A DNA stretch of 64,000 nucleotides from Sulfitobacter aestuariivivens (GCF_014763045.1 NZ_JACTAG010000002.1:868001-932000); one strand, 5' to 3'; positions 10,540 through 19,949 are shown, counted from the stretch's first letter. Notes: generated by a model not told the origin, from the sequence alone. A program made the numbers and translations.

Positions 10540-11979
10540 TCAGAAGATGAAGTCGGAATTGTCCAGATCACTCTGATTTACATTGAGCAGTGTAATCGAA
10601 TTACCCCCGCCCGTGCTGATGACAAGATTGGCACCCGATTGCGAAACATGGTTGCTCAGCAGATCGAACAGATTGGTGATCGCACTGACATCGCTCAAAT
10701 CAATCTTCTCGAACACGTTTGTTGCAGCAAAATCGGTGATCGTGTCGTTGCCATGCCCATCCTGAAAGACAAAAACATCCGCGTTGAAGTTGCCAAGCAA
10801 CAGATCGTCATCCTGACCGCCATCAATCGTGTCAAACCCCGCCCCCCCATACATGGTGTCAGAGCCCGTGCCGCCAAACAGCAGGTCATCCCCGGTTTCG
10901 CCAAAAAACCGGTCGTTGCCATCCTCTCCATAAAGGGTGTCATTGCCAAAGCCGCCGAACAACCCGTCCGTCCCGGTGCCACCCCAGCCAATATCATCAT
11001 CGTTGCCGCCAAAAAGCCGGTCCAGGCCCTGACCGCCATAAAGCGTGTCGAACCCATCCCCCCCATAGACATTGTCGGACTGGTTGCCGCCATTCAGCAC
11101 ATCATCTCCGGCCTCACCGTCGATGAAGTCAAAACCGGCCTCACCAAGAATGGTGTCGTTGCCGTCCCCGCCAAAGGATCCATCGACATTGAAGCCAAGG
11201 CTGGTCCCGGCGTACATCAGATCATTGCCTGTCCCGCCATAAAGCCTGTCCGCAGGGCCGCCACCGGCAATCAACGTATCGTTGCCGGCATCGCCATAAA
11301 GCGCGTCAAATCCATCCGCACCGACCAGCCGGTCATTGCCATCACCACCGCGCAGCAGATCGGCCTGATTACCGCCGTTCAATACATCGTTGCCCGCACC
11401 GCCTTCCAGCGTGTCAAAGCCATTGCCGCCCAGCACGCTGTCATTGCCATCACCGGCAAAGAACAGATCGTCGCCCCCGGCCAACGAAATGAAATCATCA
11501 CCAATCAGGTTCAGCAAAAACCCATCAGAAGACGTGAACGTCGACGGAAAATCATCGACCTGATTGGTGCCCGCTTAGGTCCAGTCCTGCTGGGTAAAGA
11601 GGTCCTCCAACGCCTCAGGCACAATGCCATCATTGTCCTGGTCGATCGCAGTCAGCAGCTCAGCGACGCTGATCGCGAAGTCAAAGGATATCAACTGTTC
11701 GCTGGCGACGGCACTTCCGCCAGCGTAGAAATCAATGCTGCTGATCATGCCGACAGGCCGCACTTCACCAGATGTATCCACGGAAAAACCGGACCCAACC
11801 AGCTGGACCGTCACCAGCGCTCCGTCAACGAAGCCCTGGAATGTAATCGCTGTCGCGGTAAACGATGTAGTTTCCAGATTATCATCGGTTGTCGCGAAAT
11901 CGATCAACCCTACGGCACTTTGAAAACTTCCTGTCCCGGCATATCCAACACGGGGTCCCCACACGGCTTCAATAGGCAT
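10540..11979 (-). pseudogene. RTX calcium-binding secreted protein, interrupted by an in-frame TAA
   Basis: Two minus-strand pieces lie in the same frame: 11979-11575 (134 aa) and 11574-10540. They are separated only by a TAA at 11577-11575, with 19 open codons before the next possible start (TTG 11517). The upstream part is a beta-rich N-terminal domain (MPIEAVWGPR...). The downstream part is a run of GGxGxDxL nonapeptide calcium-binding repeats, roughly a dozen and a half. It ends in NVNQSDLDNSDFIF, a C-terminus typical of type I secreted RTX proteins of this group. Read through, the product would be about 479 residues. It could be a decayed gene, a sequencing error or a true pair of genes; no type I exporter is nearby. 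Confidence 0.7.
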
Positions 11980-12134
11980 ACGTCAAATCCTCGTTACTGA
12001 AATCATTTCTGTTCAGCCAGTATGCGGGATTCTCAAAATGTATCAACTCACTTGAAATCGAGGGGACGTGGACGCTGAACACCAAGAAAGATCGGCTGAT
12101 GCAGCCGACCTTGAAATCTGTCTATAAAATGGTG

Positions 12135-12665
12135 CTAACCGCCGCAGCGCTTGGCCGCGTCTTCTATTGCCGCCGTAAACCCAAGAAGGCTGAAGGTATC
12201 CTTGGTGTTCGTGCCCCGGCCAGACCGCCCGCTCAGCACCGCATTGGCCCCGCGCTTCATCGCCGTGATGATCTTGGCATCGTCTTCGGTTGTCGCGGGC
12301 CATGCCCACTCCCCTTCAGTGAACAGCTCAAAGGTATTGCCCGAGATATCGAGGTTCACGGTGGACCCTGACGCAAAAGGATAGCCGCCGGTAAAGGCCA
12401 CCTGCCCCTTGGCCCCGGCAGAGGGCCGATAGAACACCATCAGCAAGGTCTGGCCCCGGTTCACGGCCACAACGCGGCCATCGCGCTGATTGACCGTCTC
12501 CTTGGGCGTCGACACGCCCCAGCATTCGGTTGGGTTGTCTTCGACAAAGACGGACCAGTCGGTCTTGGCCGCGACGCGGTTGGTGCTTTGCTCTTGGGCG
12601 ACAGCGCCCGTGGCCACCAGCGCACCCATCGCACCGACACACCCGATCATTTTCAAAAATTGCAT
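12135..12665 (-). CDS. invasion-associated locus B (IalB) family periplasmic protein
   Basis: The 176-residue product starts with a clear signal peptide (positive start, hydrophobic core to about residue 23, cleavage near AVA-QEQ). The mature part shows the IalB-like layout, with DWSVFVE, ECWGVS and FTGGYPFASGS. Two cysteines, one near the start (ECW) and one at the end (KRCGG), could form a disulfide. IalB is named from Bartonella, but relatives are common in free-living alphaproteobacteria, where their role is not settled. A GGAGG site precedes the ATG. Confidence 0.8.
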   Translation of the reverse strand: MQFLKMIGCVGAMGALVATGAVAQEQSTNRVAAKTDWSVFVEDNPTECWGVSTPKETVNQRDGRVVAVNRGQTLLMVFYRPSAGAKGQVAFTGGYPFASGSTVNLDISGNTFELFTEGEWAWPATTEDDAKIITAMKRGANAVLSGRSGRGTNTKDTFSLLGFTAAIEDAAKRCGG

Positions 12666-12856
12666 CTGTCCAGCCTCCAGCTGTCCTTTACCTCAACTTG
12701 TCGTCCAGACCTTGTTGGCGGCTGATTTTTCTGCCGCTCTCGTGCAAGGCTCTGTCATCTTCGCGACAACAAGCATAATAACGCCAATCATGCGACAGAC
12801 GAAAGCCTGATTGGCAGGTTCTTGCCCATATATTTGCGCCTTAGAGGGATGAATTA

Positions 12857-13840
12857 ATGACCAAAGCTGCCCCCTTCGCCGAAATCTGGCGCGGTCCCTT
12901 CCTTGAAAGCGTGCATTCAGGCCACGCGGTGATCTGCGATGAGACCGGCCAGATCGTCGAGGCCTGGGGTGATCCGGACCTCGTGATCCTGCCCCGTTCC
13001 TCCTCAAAAATGATCCAGGCCCTGCCCCTGGTCACCTCTGGCGCGGCAGACAAGGCCGGGCTCGGGACGGAACATCTGGCGCTGGCCTGCGCGTCGCACA
13101 ACGGCGCTGCAATTCACACTGACCGCGTCGGCGCCTGGCTGGATACCCTGGATCTGGCAGAAGACGCATTTCGGTGCGGCCCGCAATGGCCGGATGATGA
13201 CGCCGCCCGCCACGGCCTGATCCGCGCGCATGCAGCACCTTGCCAAATCCACAACAACTGCTCTGGCAAGCACTCCGGCTTTCTGACCCTCGCCAAACAC
13301 CTGGGCGCTGGCCCGGAATACATTGACCCGGCCCACCCCGTACAACAGGCCTGCCTCTCTGCGTTTGAAGAGGCCACCCAGGAAACCTCGCCCGGCTACG
13401 GCATCGATGGCTGCTCAGCGCCCAACTTCGCCAGCACATTGCACGGCATGGCGCGCGCGATGGCCCATTTCGCAGCCGCCCCCGAAGGATCCCCCCAAAC
13501 ACGCCTGCACCAGGCCATGCGCCTGCACCCGGAACTCGTCGCCGGAGAAGGCCGCGCCTGTACCGAGCTGATGCGCGCCACAAATGGCACAGTCGCGCTG
13601 AAAACAGGCGCGGAAGGATTCTACATCGCCATCCTGCCGGAACAAAAGCTGGGGATTGCGCTCAAAGCCGCCTGCGGCACCACCCGTGCTGCTGAATGCG
13701 CAATCGCGGCCCTGCTGGTCAGATTAGGCGCGCTTGACGCTCAACACCCCGCCACGCTCAACCGTATGAATGCCCCCATCCTGAACCGCCGCGACGTGGT
13801 GACCGGGATCCTGAAGCCCGCGCAGACCCTGCTCCAGTGA
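12857..13840 (+). CDS. asparaginase, asparaginase II (rhizobial) family
   Basis: This 327-residue protein matches the AnsA/asparaginase_II family that hydrolyses L-asparagine to aspartate and ammonia; it is unrelated to the E. coli enzymes. Visible family features include PRSSSKMIQALPL near residue 47, CASHNG, CSGKHSG and GIDGCSAPNF. No signal peptide is present, so it is cytoplasmic. It diverges from the IalB gene across a 191-bp spacer with an AT-rich CATATAT at 12831-12837 that may serve as a -10. Confidence 0.87.
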   Translation: MTKAAPFAEIWRGPFLESVHSGHAVICDETGQIVEAWGDPDLVILPRSSSKMIQALPLVTSGAADKAGLGTEHLALACASHNGAAIHTDRVGAWLDTLDLAEDAFRCGPQWPDDDAARHGLIRAHAAPCQIHNNCSGKHSGFLTLAKHLGAGPEYIDPAHPVQQACLSAFEEATQETSPGYGIDGCSAPNFASTLHGMARAMAHFAAAPEGSPQTRLHQAMRLHPELVAGEGRACTELMRATNGTVALKTGAEGFYIAILPEQKLGIALKAACGTTRAAECAIAALLVRLGALDAQHPATLNRMNAPILNRRDVVTGILKPAQTLLQ

Positions 13841-13943
13841 CGCAGCCCGCGTGGTCGGGCGATGCCGGCCCCCTGATATTCACCCTTTCGAAAATACCTG
13901 AATCCAACCGCCCCACCACAAGACCCGGCCAGCGTTAGCTCAC

Positions 13944-13971
13944 AAAAATGGGGGAGGCGCAGCCTCCCCCA
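13944..13971 (-). terminator. intrinsic terminator of the ArsR-AHSA1-YciI operon
   Basis: A perfect 10-bp stem (TGGGGGAGGC / GCCTCCCCCA) with a 3-base loop is followed on the minus strand by TTTTT. A second perfect 8-bp hairpin, CGCCGTGC-GACA-GCACGGCG, lies beside it at 13975-13994. Both are between the YciI stop (14016) and the asparaginase stop. Confidence 0.75.
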
Positions 13972-14015
13972 CGTCGCCGTGCGACAGCACGGCGAAACAC
14001 CTCGCAAACGCAGAC

Positions 14016-14330
14016 TTACATTTCGACTATCGGCGCCACTTCCGCGGTTCCACTGCCATCCGCCACCATCGGGCAGGCCGCCGCCATCTTGCACGCGGCC
14101 TCAATGTCGTCCGCCTTCACGATGGTGAACCCTGACAACGGGTTGGATCCACCATTATCTTCGACACTGTCGGCGCTGACGGTCTTGGACATGCCAACCG
14201 GATTGCCGGGATGCACAACCGCCGCGCCCAGATCCTTGTACCAGGCCTCCCACGCGGCCATGACCCGTGCGCCTTCTTCAGGCGTGTCGGGCATCTTGCC
14301 CCCGTGATATGCAAACATGAACTCTGGCAT
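14016..14330 (-). CDS. YCII-related domain protein
   Basis: This 104-residue protein has the ferredoxin-like YCII/DGPF-type fold seen in small proteins of unclear activity. It starts MPEFMFAYHGGKMP and contains the helix-strand pattern around VMAAWEAWYKDLGAAVV. I start at 14330 because GAGGAG lies 6 bases upstream; the frame opens earlier at 14420. It is the last gene of an operon with an ArsR regulator and an AHSA1/SRPBCC protein. That trio is common in bacteria, and its shared function is not known. Confidence 0.75.
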   Translation of the reverse strand: MPEFMFAYHGGKMPDTPEEGARVMAAWEAWYKDLGAAVVHPGNPVGMSKTVSADSVEDNGGSNPLSGFTIVKADDIEAACKMAAACPMVADGSGTAEVAPIVEM

Positions 14331-14352
14331 CGTCATCTCCTCTTCTAGAATT

Positions 14353-14784
14353 TCAGGCTCCAAGCAACCGCTCAAGACGCCCCAATGGTCCGCCCCAGCC
14401 TCTTTCGTGCTGTGCGGCAATATCGTCTGACGGCAATTCGCGGTGATTTATCACCAGCTTCGATCCTGTCGCCATCTCCTGAACGGTAAAGGTAACATGG
14501 CTCTCGGCACCTCGATTGTCGTCCGGATCATGCCAGCCCCAGGTAAAACCAATCGTCTCGATCGGCTCGACCTTGGTGACCTGTCCGCTCAGCTTGTAGA
14601 GATTGCCTTCGTCACTCAGCATCGCCGCGTGCCACGGACCTTCTCGCGTGAAATCAAGCTGTTCATCGCGCATGGTCCACCCGTCATGACCCCACCATTC
14701 CAGCAAACCGGCATTTGAACTGATCACCTCAAAAAGCCGCGCCGGACTCACTCCGAATTCCCTTTCAAGCCGGATGTCACTCAT
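14353..14784 (-). CDS. SRPBCC (AHSA1-like) domain protein
   Basis: This 143-residue protein belongs to the START-like SRPBCC superfamily, AHSA1 branch. The typical strand/helix start is REFGVSPARLFEVI, followed by LEWWGHDGW and the closing helix GWGGPLGRLERLL. Such proteins bind hydrophobic ligands, but no ligand can be inferred. The ATG at 14784 overlaps the ArsR stop by 8 bases, indicating translational coupling. The frame is open upstream to 14817, inside the ArsR gene. Confidence 0.78.
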   Translation of the reverse strand: MSDIRLEREFGVSPARLFEVISSNAGLLEWWGHDGWTMRDEQLDFTREGPWHAAMLSDEGNLYKLSGQVTKVEPIETIGFTWGWHDPDDNRGAESHVTFTVQEMATGSKLVINHRELPSDDIAAQHERGWGGPLGRLERLLGA

Positions 14785-15109
14785 CGCCAACCTCATCATC
14801 AGCAGCCAGAATCGCATCCAGCCGATCGAGTCCCGCCGCCCAAAAGGAATGGTGCGAGATCGTCCAGTCTGAAATGGCTTTCATCGCCTCGGGCGCGACC
14901 TTGTAAAACCGCTTGGTCCCCTCGGCGCGCTGCGTTACAACGCCCGCTTCACGTAAAACCTTGAGGTGGCGCGACACCGCAGGTCCCGTCATGCCCGCAT
15001 GGGCAACCAGATCGCCTGCGGGCAGTTCCCCACGCTGCATCAGCTCTTCGACAACACTCAGACGCGTTGGATCTGAAAGGGCGGCAAAAGTACGGACCAT
15101 GTGATTCAT
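14777..15109 (-). CDS. ArsR-family winged-helix transcriptional regulator
   Basis: This 110-residue regulator has the ArsR winged helix: LSDPTRLSVVEELM (helices 1-2), GMTGPAVSRHLKVLREAGVV (recognition helix) and the wing around EGTKRFYKV. The ArsR metal-binding ELCV motif is absent, so it is more likely of the non-metal group paired with AHSA1 proteins. It heads a three-gene operon. A perfect 8-bp inverted repeat lies 7 bases before its start, consistent with autorepression. Confidence 0.88.
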   Translation of the reverse strand: MNHMVRTFAALSDPTRLSVVEELMQRGELPAGDLVAHAGMTGPAVSRHLKVLREAGVVTQRAEGTKRFYKVAPEAMKAISDWTISHHSFWAAGLDRLDAILAADDEVGDE

Positions 15110-15116
15110 GGTCCAA

Positions 15117-15138
15117 TAATTAACACCATCGTTAATTA
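15117..15138. promoter_or_regulatory. operator-like inverted repeat upstream of the ArsR gene
   Basis: The arms TAATTAAC and GTTAATTA are perfect reverse complements separated by 6 bases. The dyad lies immediately before the ArsR ATG (15109) and beside the serB stop (15148), in a short AT-rich patch. Its position and shape fit an ArsR dimer site. Confidence 0.6.
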
Positions 15139-15147
15139 AGTAAAGCG

Positions 15148-16026
15148 TTAAATATTGATGAAGTCGCTTTGGGCGTATCCCTGCACATATAGCAGTGCCG
15201 TCAGATCACCGAAATTGATCCGCACATCACACTCGGCCGCGACGACCGGCTTGGCATGCAGCGCCACGCCAAGCCCCGCGCGATGCAACATCCCCAGATC
15301 ATTCGCCCCGTCCCCAACCGCAATGACATCACCTTCCGAAATGCCGAGCGCAGCTGTGATATCGGCAAGGGCATCCACCTTGGCCTGCTTCCCCAGAATG
15401 GGCATGCCGACCGCCCCGGTCAGAACATCGTCTTCAACCAGCAGCGTATTGGCGCGATGGGTGTCAAACCCGAGGGTTTCTGCCACATGGCCTGTAAACG
15501 CGGTGAACCCGCCCGAAACCAATGCCGCATATCCGCCGTGTGCCTTCATCGTCCCGACCAATGCCTTGCCACCGGGCATCAGGGTGATCCGCTCCGCGAT
15601 CACCTGATCAATGACCGAGACATCCAATCCCGCCAGCAATCCGACCCGCTCGCGCAAGGCCCCGTCGAAATCAAGCTCACCGTTCATGGCCCGCGCCGTG
15701 ATTTCCCGGACCCGCGCGCCGACACCGGCCATATCGGCCAATTCGTCAATGCATTCCTGCTGGATCATCGTGCTGTCCATATCGGCCAGCAGCATCTTCT
15801 TCCTGCGCCCTTCCGACGGCACGACCACCAGATCCACCTGCATCGATTGGCAGCTGTCCCAGACCGCCCAGCGGTTGTCCGGCATGTCGATCACATCGAA
15901 TTCAACCGCTTCTCCGGGTGCCAGCCATCGTGCTGCACTCCCCCCCCAGGCAGAACGCAGGCTTTCCACCAGGGAATGTTCCAACGCAGGACCTTTGGCT
16001 GCGGCAATCAGGACGGCGGTGAACAT
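15148..16026 (-). CDS. serB: phosphoserine phosphatase
   Basis: SerB catalyses the last step of serine synthesis, hydrolysing O-phosphoserine. The HAD motif [10 protein letters not shown] carries the aspartyl nucleophile; later motifs include VSGGFTAF and [10 protein letters not shown] with the magnesium-binding aspartates. The first 80 residues form the usual N-terminal regulatory-like domain. I start at 16026 (292 aa, [10 protein letters not shown]), with CGGAG upstream, rather than at 16059. It diverges from serC across about 155 bp, so the serine pathway genes face each other. Confidence 0.94.
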   Translation of the reverse strand: MFTAVLIAAAKGPALEHSLVESLRSAWGGSAARWLAPGEAVEFDVIDMPDNRWAVWDSCQSMQVDLVVVPSEGRRKKMLLADMDSTMIQQECIDELADMAGVGARVREITARAMNGELDFDGALRERVGLLAGLDVSVIDQVIAERITLMPGGKALVGTMKAHGGYAALVSGGFTAFTGHVAETLGFDTHRANTLLVEDDVLTGAVGMPILGKQAKVDALADITAALGISEGDVIAVGDGANDLGMLHRAGLGVALHAKPVVAAECDVRINFGDLTALLYVQGYAQSDFINI

Positions 16027-16084
16027 CGGGCAGGCTCCGGAAAAAAGACGATGTCGCAAATAGTTTTCAAAGCGGCGCTATAGA

Positions 16085-16181
16085 GGCGTTTTTCCACTTG
16101 CACCACCCCGCGACTGCGCATAACCCGGCACGTGGGACACCCTTCCCCAACGAAGGGCGCATATCTGGAAGGATAGCATCA
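16085..16181 (+). ncRNA. probable serC leader RNA
   Basis: A conserved RNA element (serC motif) is known upstream of serC in alphaproteobacteria. This 97-base leader has the expected position: a structured segment ending at the serC ribosome site (GGAAGGAT). It contains a perfect 6-bp hairpin CCCTTC-CCCAAC-GAAGGG at 16140-16157. I identify it by position and hairpin, not by a covariance-model score. Confidence 0.5.
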
Positions 16182-17348
16182 ATGGCTATACAACAACCGG
16201 CCTCGCGGCCGGACACGCAACCTGTCGCTGTTCCGGCGAACCCGCGTTTTTCATCCGGCCCCTGTGCCAAACCCCCCACATTCGATCTGGCAAACCTCGC
16301 CTCCGCGCCCCTGGGCCGCAGCCACCGTGCTGCTGAGGGCAAGGCAAAGCTGAAAGCCGCCATCGAACGCACCCGCGACATCATTGGTGTGCCGGCGGAC
16401 TACAGGATCGGCATCGTGCCTGCGTCTGATACCGGCGCCTTTGAAATGGCAATGTGGAACCTTTTGGGCGAACGCCCCGCCGAAATGGTCGCGTGGGAAA
16501 GCTTTGGCGCGGGCTGGGTCACGGACGTGGTCAAACAGCTCAAGATCGACGCTGCGACCCACACCGCCGACTACGGCGAGATCGTGGATATGGGAGCACT
16601 CAACTACGACAACGACGTCTGCTTTACGTGGAACGGCACGACCTCCGGCGTGCGCGTGACCTCGGGCGATGTGATCCCGGCAGACCGCGCAGGGCTGACG
16701 CTCTGCGACGCAACCTCCGCTGCCTTCGCGATGGACCTGCCCTGGGACAAACTCGATGTGACAACATTCAGCTGGCAAAAAGTGCTGGGTGGCGAAGCAG
16801 CCCATGGCATGCTGATCCTCAGCCCCCGCGCTGTGGCACGGCTGGAAAGCTATACCCCCGCATGGCCGCTGCCCAAAATCTTCCGCCTGACCAAAGGGGG
16901 CAAGCTGATCGACGGCATCTTCGAAGGGGCGACGATCAACACCCCCTCCATGCTTTGTGTCGAAGACTACCTCAACGCTCTCGACTGGGCGGAAAGCGTG
17001 GGCGGCCTCAAGGGTCTCATTGCGCGGGCCGACGCCAACGCGCAGGCCATCGCAGATTTCGTGGCCGCCCATGACTGGATCGACCACCTTGCGATAGACC
17101 CGGCGACCCGGTCGAACACCTCCGTGTGCCTCAAGTTCACCGACGACCGCATCGCCGACGGCGCGGCTTTCGCCAAAGCCATCGCAAAGCGGTTGGCAGA
17201 CGAAAACGTCGCCCTCGACATCGGCGCCTACCGCGACGCCCCTCCGGGTCTGCGCATCTGGTGCGGCGGCACGGTCGAAACCTCGGACATCAAAGCGATG
17301 TTGCCATGGCTTGAATACGCTTTCGAGACAGAGATCGCCGCGGGCTGA
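16182..17348 (+). CDS. serC: phosphoserine aminotransferase
   Basis: SerC converts 3-phosphohydroxypyruvate and glutamate to phosphoserine and 2-oxoglutarate. The 388-residue product is a PLP fold-type I enzyme of the alphaproteobacterial SerC group. It starts [10 protein letters not shown], shows [11 protein letters not shown] and [11 protein letters not shown], and the PLP lysine is in [10 protein letters not shown]. The ATG at 16182 follows GGAAGGAT. It is co-directional with serA 78 bp downstream, and the stop codon lies inside an inverted repeat. Confidence 0.95.
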   Translation: MAIQQPASRPDTQPVAVPANPRFSSGPCAKPPTFDLANLASAPLGRSHRAAEGKAKLKAAIERTRDIIGVPADYRIGIVPASDTGAFEMAMWNLLGERPAEMVAWESFGAGWVTDVVKQLKIDAATHTADYGEIVDMGALNYDNDVCFTWNGTTSGVRVTSGDVIPADRAGLTLCDATSAAFAMDLPWDKLDVTTFSWQKVLGGEAAHGMLILSPRAVARLESYTPAWPLPKIFRLTKGGKLIDGIFEGATINTPSMLCVEDYLNALDWAESVGGLKGLIARADANAQAIADFVAAHDWIDHLAIDPATRSNTSVCLKFTDDRIADGAAFAKAIAKRLADENVALDIGAYRDAPPGLRIWCGGTVETSDIKAMLPWLEYAFETEIAAG

Positions 17349-17398
17349 AGCCCGCCCTACGCCCGTCAAAAATTCCGTAGGCCGGGCTTCAGCCCGGC
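17340..17398. repeat. REP-like inverted repeat between serC and serA
   Basis: Two 21-base units, 17341-17361 and 17376-17396, are reverse complements with one mismatch, and each is itself a palindrome (GCGGGCT-GA-AGCCCGC and GCCGGGCT-TC-AGCCCGGC). The first overlaps the serC stop codon. A partial copy (CGGCGGGCTGAAGCCC) occurs at 31306-31321. Confidence 0.75.
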
Positions 17399-17426
17399 AC
17401 CCCCAATCGATCAAAGGACCACACTC

Positions 17427-19022
17427 ATGGCCCCCAAAGTACTCATCTCCGACAAGCTTTCCCCCGCCGCCGTCCAGATCTTCAAGGACCGCGGCATCGA
17501 CGTTGATTTCCAGCCAGACGTTGGCAAAGACAAGGAAAAACTGGCCGAAATCATCGGCAATTACGACGGCCTCGCCATCCGCTCTGCGACCAAAGTTACC
17601 GAGAAAATCCTGCGCAACGCCGACAACCTCAAGGTCATCGGCCGCGCCGGCATCGGCACCGACAATATCGACAAGGATGCCGCCTCCAAGAAGGGGGTGA
17701 TCGTCATGAACACCCCCTTCGGGAACATGATCACCACCGCCGAACACGCCATCGCAATGATGTTTGCTGTGGCCCGCCAGATCCCGGAGGCCAGCGCCTC
17801 AACCCACGACGGCAAATGGGAAAAATCCAAGTTCATGGGGGTCGAACTGACCGGAAAGACCCTTGGCGTGATCGGTGCCGGAAACATCGGCGGCATCGTC
17901 TGCGACCGCGCCCGCGCGCTCAGGATGAAAGTGCTGGCCTATGACCCCTTTTTGGGTGATGAAAAGGCTGAAAAGATGGGCGTTGAAAAGGTCGAGCTCG
18001 ACGATCTGCTGAGCCGCGCCGACTTCATCACGCTGCACGTGCCTTTCACCGAACAAACTGCCAATATCCTGAGCCGCGAAAACCTCGAAAAGACAAAGAA
18101 AGGTGTGCGTATCATCAATTGCGCCCGTGGCGGTCTGGTGGACGAAGAGGCACTGGCCGAGATGCTGAAATCCGGCCATGTGGCAGGTGCCGCCTTCGAC
18201 GTTTTCAAGACCGAACCTGCCACAGATAACCCCTTGTTCCACCTGCCGAATGTCGTCGTCACGCCGCACCTTGGTGCAGCTACCACCGAGGCCCAGGAAA
18301 ACGTCGCCCTGCAGGTGGCTGAGCAGATGTCAGACTACTTGCTGACCGGCGCCGTCTCCAATGCGCTCAACATGCCCTCAGTCACCGCAGAAGAGGCCAA
18401 GGTGATGGGACCATGGCTCAAGCTCTCCCAGCATCTGGGCAGCTTCATCGGCCAGCTCACAGACGAGCCAATCAAGGCCATCAACATCCTCTACGACGGC
18501 TCTGTCGCCGAGATGAATCTTGACGCCCTGAATTGCGGCGTGGTCGCGGGCATCATGAAACGCGCCAACCCTGATGTGAACATGGTCTCCGCCCCTGTGG
18601 TCGCCCGCGAAAAGGGCATCCAGATCAGCACCACCAACCAAGACAAGTCCGGCGTCTTTGATGGCTACATAAAGGTCACGGTCGTGACTGAGAAACGCGA
18701 ACGATCCATCGCAGGCACCGTGTTCTCGGACGGCAAGCCGCGCTTCATCCAGATCAAAGGCATCAACATCGACGCCGAAGTGGGCGCCCATATGCTCTAC
18801 ACCACAAACGAAGACGTCCCCGGCATCATCGGTACACTGGGTCAGACCATGGGCGAAAACGGCGTAAACATCGCCAACTTCACCCTGGGCCGCGCTGCGG
18901 TAAAGGGCGAGGCGATCGCCCTCCTCTATGTCGACGAACAAGTGCCGGCTCCAATCATCGACAAACTGTGCGAAACGGGGCTGTTTACTCAGGTTAAACC
19001 CCTGCAATTCGACGTCGCCTGA
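17427..19022 (+). CDS. serA: D-3-phosphoglycerate dehydrogenase
   Basis: SerA oxidises 3-phosphoglycerate to phosphohydroxypyruvate, the first step of serine synthesis. The 531-residue length is the long form: a catalytic 2-hydroxyacid dehydrogenase domain with GAGNIGG (about residue 150) and NCARGGLVDE, then an intervening domain, then a C-terminal ACT domain (MLYTTNEDVPGIIGTLG) that often mediates serine feedback. AAAGGA precedes the ATG. It forms an operon with serC, and a GC-rich hairpin follows at 19039-19064. Confidence 0.96.
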   Translation: MAPKVLISDKLSPAAVQIFKDRGIDVDFQPDVGKDKEKLAEIIGNYDGLAIRSATKVTEKILRNADNLKVIGRAGIGTDNIDKDAASKKGVIVMNTPFGNMITTAEHAIAMMFAVARQIPEASASTHDGKWEKSKFMGVELTGKTLGVIGAGNIGGIVCDRARALRMKVLAYDPFLGDEKAEKMGVEKVELDDLLSRADFITLHVPFTEQTANILSRENLEKTKKGVRIINCARGGLVDEEALAEMLKSGHVAGAAFDVFKTEPATDNPLFHLPNVVVTPHLGAATTEAQENVALQVAEQMSDYLLTGAVSNALNMPSVTAEEAKVMGPWLKLSQHLGSFIGQLTDEPIKAINILYDGSVAEMNLDALNCGVVAGIMKRANPDVNMVSAPVVAREKGIQISTTNQDKSGVFDGYIKVTVVTEKRERSIAGTVFSDGKPRFIQIKGINIDAEVGAHMLYTTNEDVPGIIGTLGQTMGENGVNIANFTLGRAAVKGEAIALLYVDEQVPAPIIDKLCETGLFTQVKPLQFDVA

Positions 19023-19038
19023 CGTTCTGAAAAACTAG

Positions 19039-19064
19039 GGCGCGCGGTCCCTGAACCGCGCGCC
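19039..19064. terminator. GC-rich hairpin after serA
   Basis: The arms GGCGCGCGGT and ACCGCGCGCC are perfect 10-base complements around a 6-base loop, 17 bases after the serA stop. No T-run follows on the plus strand, so it may be a 3' stabilising or factor-assisted element rather than a strong intrinsic terminator. Confidence 0.5.
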
Positions 19065-19220
19065 AGCCAATAGTCACGCACACCTTGTGAATCTTCTGGC
19101 CAAAAATATCCATTTCCCGCAGCCAGCACCCCAACGCACCGTCCGATTGCACTGCTGCGCCCTTTACCCCCAGCATCTTTTGCGCCAGACCTGCCGCCAA
19201 CACCGCACCGGAGACGCGCC

Positions 19221-19949
19221 ATGCCCGCCCCCCTCTACGCCATCGGCGACATACATGGTCAACTGGCTGAACTTGAACGTGTTCTCGCGCTGATCGAAGC
19301 AGACGGCGGGCCAGACGCAAAGATTGTTTTTCTTGGCGACTACACGGATCGAGGCCCGAACAGCAGGGAAGTGCTGGATCTGCTCATCAGCGCCCGCGAC
19401 CAAGGTCGGAACTGGCATTTCATCAAAGGCAACCATGACCGCATGTTTGAATGGTTCATGCACCCGTACCCCAAACATGAGGCCTACCTTCCGATTGAAC
19501 TGGGCTGGCTGCACCCGCGCCTTGGTGGCGATACAACGCTGGCGTCCTATGGTCTCAACTTCACGGACAAGGACCGTATGCTCAATGTCCATGCCGACGC
19601 ATTGGCAAAGGTGCCCCAAAGCCATCTGGAGTTCCTAAGTTCACTTGCCCTGACGTTTGAAACCAAAGATTTGTTTTTCACGCATGCCGGTATCCGGCCC
19701 GGCGTGCCCCTTGCCGATCAGGACGAAGAAGACCTGCTATGGATCCGACAGGCGTTTCACGAGGACACGCGTCAACACCCCAAATTGATCGTGCACGGGC
19801 ACACGCCGACCGAAGCGGCCACGCATTACGGCAACCGTATCAATCTTGATACCGGCGCAGGATACGGGAAGCCACTGACCGGGGCGGTTTTCGAGGGGCG
19901 CACATGCTGGCTGCTTACACCATCGGGCCGCGTCGCCCTGACCCCCTGA
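19221..19949 (+). CDS. calcineurin-like metallophosphoesterase (PP2A-type bacterial phosphatase)
   Basis: This 242-residue protein has all PPP-family metal motifs in order: GDIHGQ (about residue 9), GDYTDRGPNS (38) and GNHDRM (71). Later histidines lie in FTHAG and VHGHTPT. It resembles bacterial serine/threonine protein phosphatases of the PrpA/ApaH-like group. The substrate could be a phosphoprotein or a nucleotide such as Ap4A, and the sequence does not decide between them. GGAG precedes the ATG. The last 35 bases overlap the 3' end of the opposite-strand membrane protein gene. Confidence 0.86.
   Translation: MPAPLYAIGDIHGQLAELERVLALIEADGGPDAKIVFLGDYTDRGPNSREVLDLLISARDQGRNWHFIKGNHDRMFEWFMHPYPKHEAYLPIELGWLHPRLGGDTTLASYGLNFTDKDRMLNVHADALAKVPQSHLEFLSSLALTFETKDLFFTHAGIRPGVPLADQDEEDLLWIRQAFHEDTRQHPKLIVHGHTPTEAATHYGNRINLDTGAGYGKPLTGAVFEGRTCWLLTPSGRVALTP

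Noticed and set aside
10639..12000. 453-aa plus-strand frame opposite the RTX gene
   Set aside because: It is a shadow of the regular RTX repeats in GC-rich DNA; low-complexity (VIAxxxK) translation and no ribosome site.
15136..15151. CtrA box upstream of serB/ArsR (TTAA...TTAA)
   Set aside because: The spacer is 8 bases, not 7; the AT-rich dyad fits an ArsR site better.
16251..17747. 498-aa minus-strand frame opposite serC
   Set aside because: Antisense shadow of a well-supported gene; no domain, and it would cross the serC-serA gap.
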